DNA of 6,293 nt from Euryarchaeota archaeon UBA33 (GTDB lineage Archaea > Thermoplasmatota > E2 > DHVEG-1). The stretch spans positions 1 through 6,293 of the forward strand of contig DAYE01000057.1 in the NCBI GenBank assembly GCA_002506745.1, written 5' to 3'. A program made the position numbers and the translations under genes. This document shows, piece by piece, positions 5,257 to 6,293 of the stretch. Under the pieces are notes generated by a model. That model ran no database searches and had not been told where the DNA came from. It worked only from the letters and a program-made list of their open reading frames with translations. Positions within the stretch are counted from its first letter, which is position 1. Every line of letters starts with the position of its first letter.

Positions 5257-6279
5257 TTATCCACCTCCGAGTCGTACTCGTGGATCAACCACCGCATAAA
5301 GGACATCAACAATGAGATTAGCTACAACATAAATAATTGCGACGAGTATCGTAAATCCCATCACTGAGTTGAAATCAAAGCCTAAAACCGCTGATGCAGC
5401 AAACCGTCCCATCCCAGGCCAATTGAAAATCGTTTCCGTGAGTACAGCACCACCAAGCAGCCCACCAAATGACAGACCGGTGACCGTAAGTGTTGGTATC
5501 AAAGCGTTTCTCAGTGCGTGTTTATAGATGATAGTTCGTTCCGATAGTCCTTTTGCTCTCCCGGTACGAATATAATCCATCCCCATGACTTCGAGCATAC
5601 TGGACCGTGTCATACGAAGAATTAACGCAAGGGTGGCAAACCCTAACGTGAACGCTGGCATGATGAGATGATATAAAGCAGCTCCTAACGTGTTAAAATT
5701 CCCTGTTAAAATACTATCAAGTACATATAATCCTGTGATTGACTGTGGCGCGCTCATCCCGATTGCCAACCGTCCCTCCAATGGCAAAATCGGTATTTGA
5801 TACGCAAAAATATATTGCAGCATGAGCGCCAACCAAAAAATCGGCAAAGAATATCCAACAATCGCGATGATTCGTGTGAGTTGATCTGATAATTTATTTC
5901 GTCGAATCGCTGAAATAATACCTCCGACGATTCCTAGGGGGATTGCTATTAACATTGCAAAAATCGTCAATTCGATCGTCGCTGGGAAATATTGAGCAAG
6001 ACTCTCAACTACTGGTCGGCTTTCTAAATATGATCTCCCAAGGTTCAAATGAATGATATCATTTAAATAATAGAAATATTGAATCCAGAGTGGTTGATCA
6101 AGATGAAGTTCTTTTGTGATTCGTTCGATGACATCAGGCTGTGCTTTTGGTCCTCCCGCAAAGGCTCGTGCTGGGTCTGCTGGGATAACATGGGATACGG
6201 TAAACGTAATGAGAGTAACTCCAATAATGACTGGTATCAGCAGTAGTAGTCTTCGGACTATGAATTCCCATGTCTTCAT
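5257..6279 (-). CDS. oppB: Oligopeptide/dipeptide ABC transporter permease OppB/DppB
   Basis: A 340-residue inner permease subunit that forms the translocation pore with OppC. The N-terminal helix (about residues 9-30, RRLLLLIPVIIGVTLITFTVSH) and the following IPADPAR motif are typical of OppB. The outer segment LNLGRSYLESRPV (78-90) is the usual family block before the transport domain. The EAA loop MDYIRTGRAKGLSERTIIYKHALRNALIP (234-262) is the ATPase docking site. TETIFNWPGMGRF (281-293) and the C-terminal YAVVDPRVRL are also canonical. The length is normal and the gene looks intact. The ATG is preceded by TTTAAATT-like sequence with no SD in the 14 bases available, so its mRNA may be leaderless or its signals may lie beyond the edge. 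It is the first opp gene in the window; the expected binding-protein gene is not here. Confidence 0.95.
   Translation of the reverse strand: MKTWEFIVRRLLLLIPVIIGVTLITFTVSHVIPADPARAFAGGPKAQPDVIERITKELHLDQPLWIQYFYYLNDIIHLNLGRSYLESRPVVESLAQYFPATIELTIFAMLIAIPLGIVGGIISAIRRNKLSDQLTRIIAIVGYSLPIFWLALMLQYIFAYQIPILPLEGRLAIGMSAPQSITGLYVLDSILTGNFNTLGAALYHLIMPAFTLGFATLALILRMTRSSMLEVMGMDYIRTGRAKGLSERTIIYKHALRNALIPTLTVTGLSFGGLLGGAVLTETIFNWPGMGRFAASAVLGFDFNSVMGFTILVAIIYVVANLIVDVLYAVVDPRVRLGGG
5262..5268 (-). promoter_or_regulatory. Shine-Dalgarno sequence of oppC at the end of oppB
   Basis: GGAGGTG on the minus strand is the strongest SD match in the window. It lies in the last Gly codons of oppB, just before that gene's TAA. 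The codon 8 nt after the GGAGG is ATA at 5255-5253, in frame with OppC. No ATG, GTG or TTG in the OppC frame lies at a usable distance downstream. Gly codons alone could create such a sequence by chance. Confidence 0.6.
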
Positions 6280-6284
6280 AATTT

Positions 6285-6293
6285 AAAAAAAAA
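6285..6293 (-). other. T-run just upstream of oppB at the window edge
   Basis: On the minus strand nine T residues precede AAATT and the oppB ATG. The run may be the terminator of a gene upstream of oppB or part of an AT-rich promoter. It reaches the window edge, so its full length is unknown. Confidence 0.35.

Noticed and set aside
1..6293. CRISPR array, tRNA or insertion sequence
   Set aside because: No regularly spaced repeats, cloverleaf-like segments, terminal inverted repeats or transposase-like proteins were found by reading; gaps between genes are too short to hold them.

Overview
The window is archaeal DNA. The best evidence is an Sm-like (SmAP/LSm) gene followed 17 nt later by a zinc-ribbon ribosomal protein L37e gene, plus a pre-PUA/PUA protein of the archaeal Tma20/MCT-1-like family. 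TATA-like boxes and T-rich ends also fit an archaeon. Placement in the Euryarchaeota in the broad sense, perhaps Thermoplasmata-like, is only an inference. Coding density is very high and no gap exceeds about 110 bases. I see no tRNA, rRNA, CRISPR array, insertion sequence or clear repeat family.

Layout, left to right. (1) The 3' part of an unrecognised gene with an acidic, Pro/Glu-rich tail (+, 2-253). (2) A YqiA-like alpha/beta hydrolase (+, 320-850). (3) A convergent PUA-domain RNA-binding protein (-, 870-1358). (4) A roughly 100 bp divergent promoter region, then LSm (+, 1460-1678) and L37e (+, 1696-1860, only 54 codons). (5) A small two-helix membrane protein (-, 1861-2223) whose stop codon abuts the L37e stop. 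(6) A four-gene oligopeptide/dipeptide ABC importer operon on the minus strand: oppB (5257-6279), oppC (4311-5255), oppD (3212-4306) and oppF (2275-3240). It encodes two permeases and two ATPases. The solute-binding protein (OppA/DppA) is not in the window and may lie upstream of oppB, beyond the right edge.

The opp genes should assemble into one membrane complex: OppB and OppC form the channel, and OppD and OppF form the ATPase heterodimer. The LSm, L37e and PUA genes belong to RNA metabolism and translation.

The most unusual signal is at the oppC and oppD starts. Each has a strong Shine-Dalgarno (SD) sequence overlapping or just preceding the stop of the upstream gene. At the spacing used by the ATG-start genes here (7-8 nt after the GG core), the start position holds ATA instead of ATG/GTG/TTG. 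For oppD, no ATG, GTG or TTG exists between the upstream in-frame stop and a TTG inside the ATPase fold. AUA initiation coupled to termination of the upstream gene is therefore a real possibility. I see no clearly novel multi-gene system; the rest is ordinary archaeal content.
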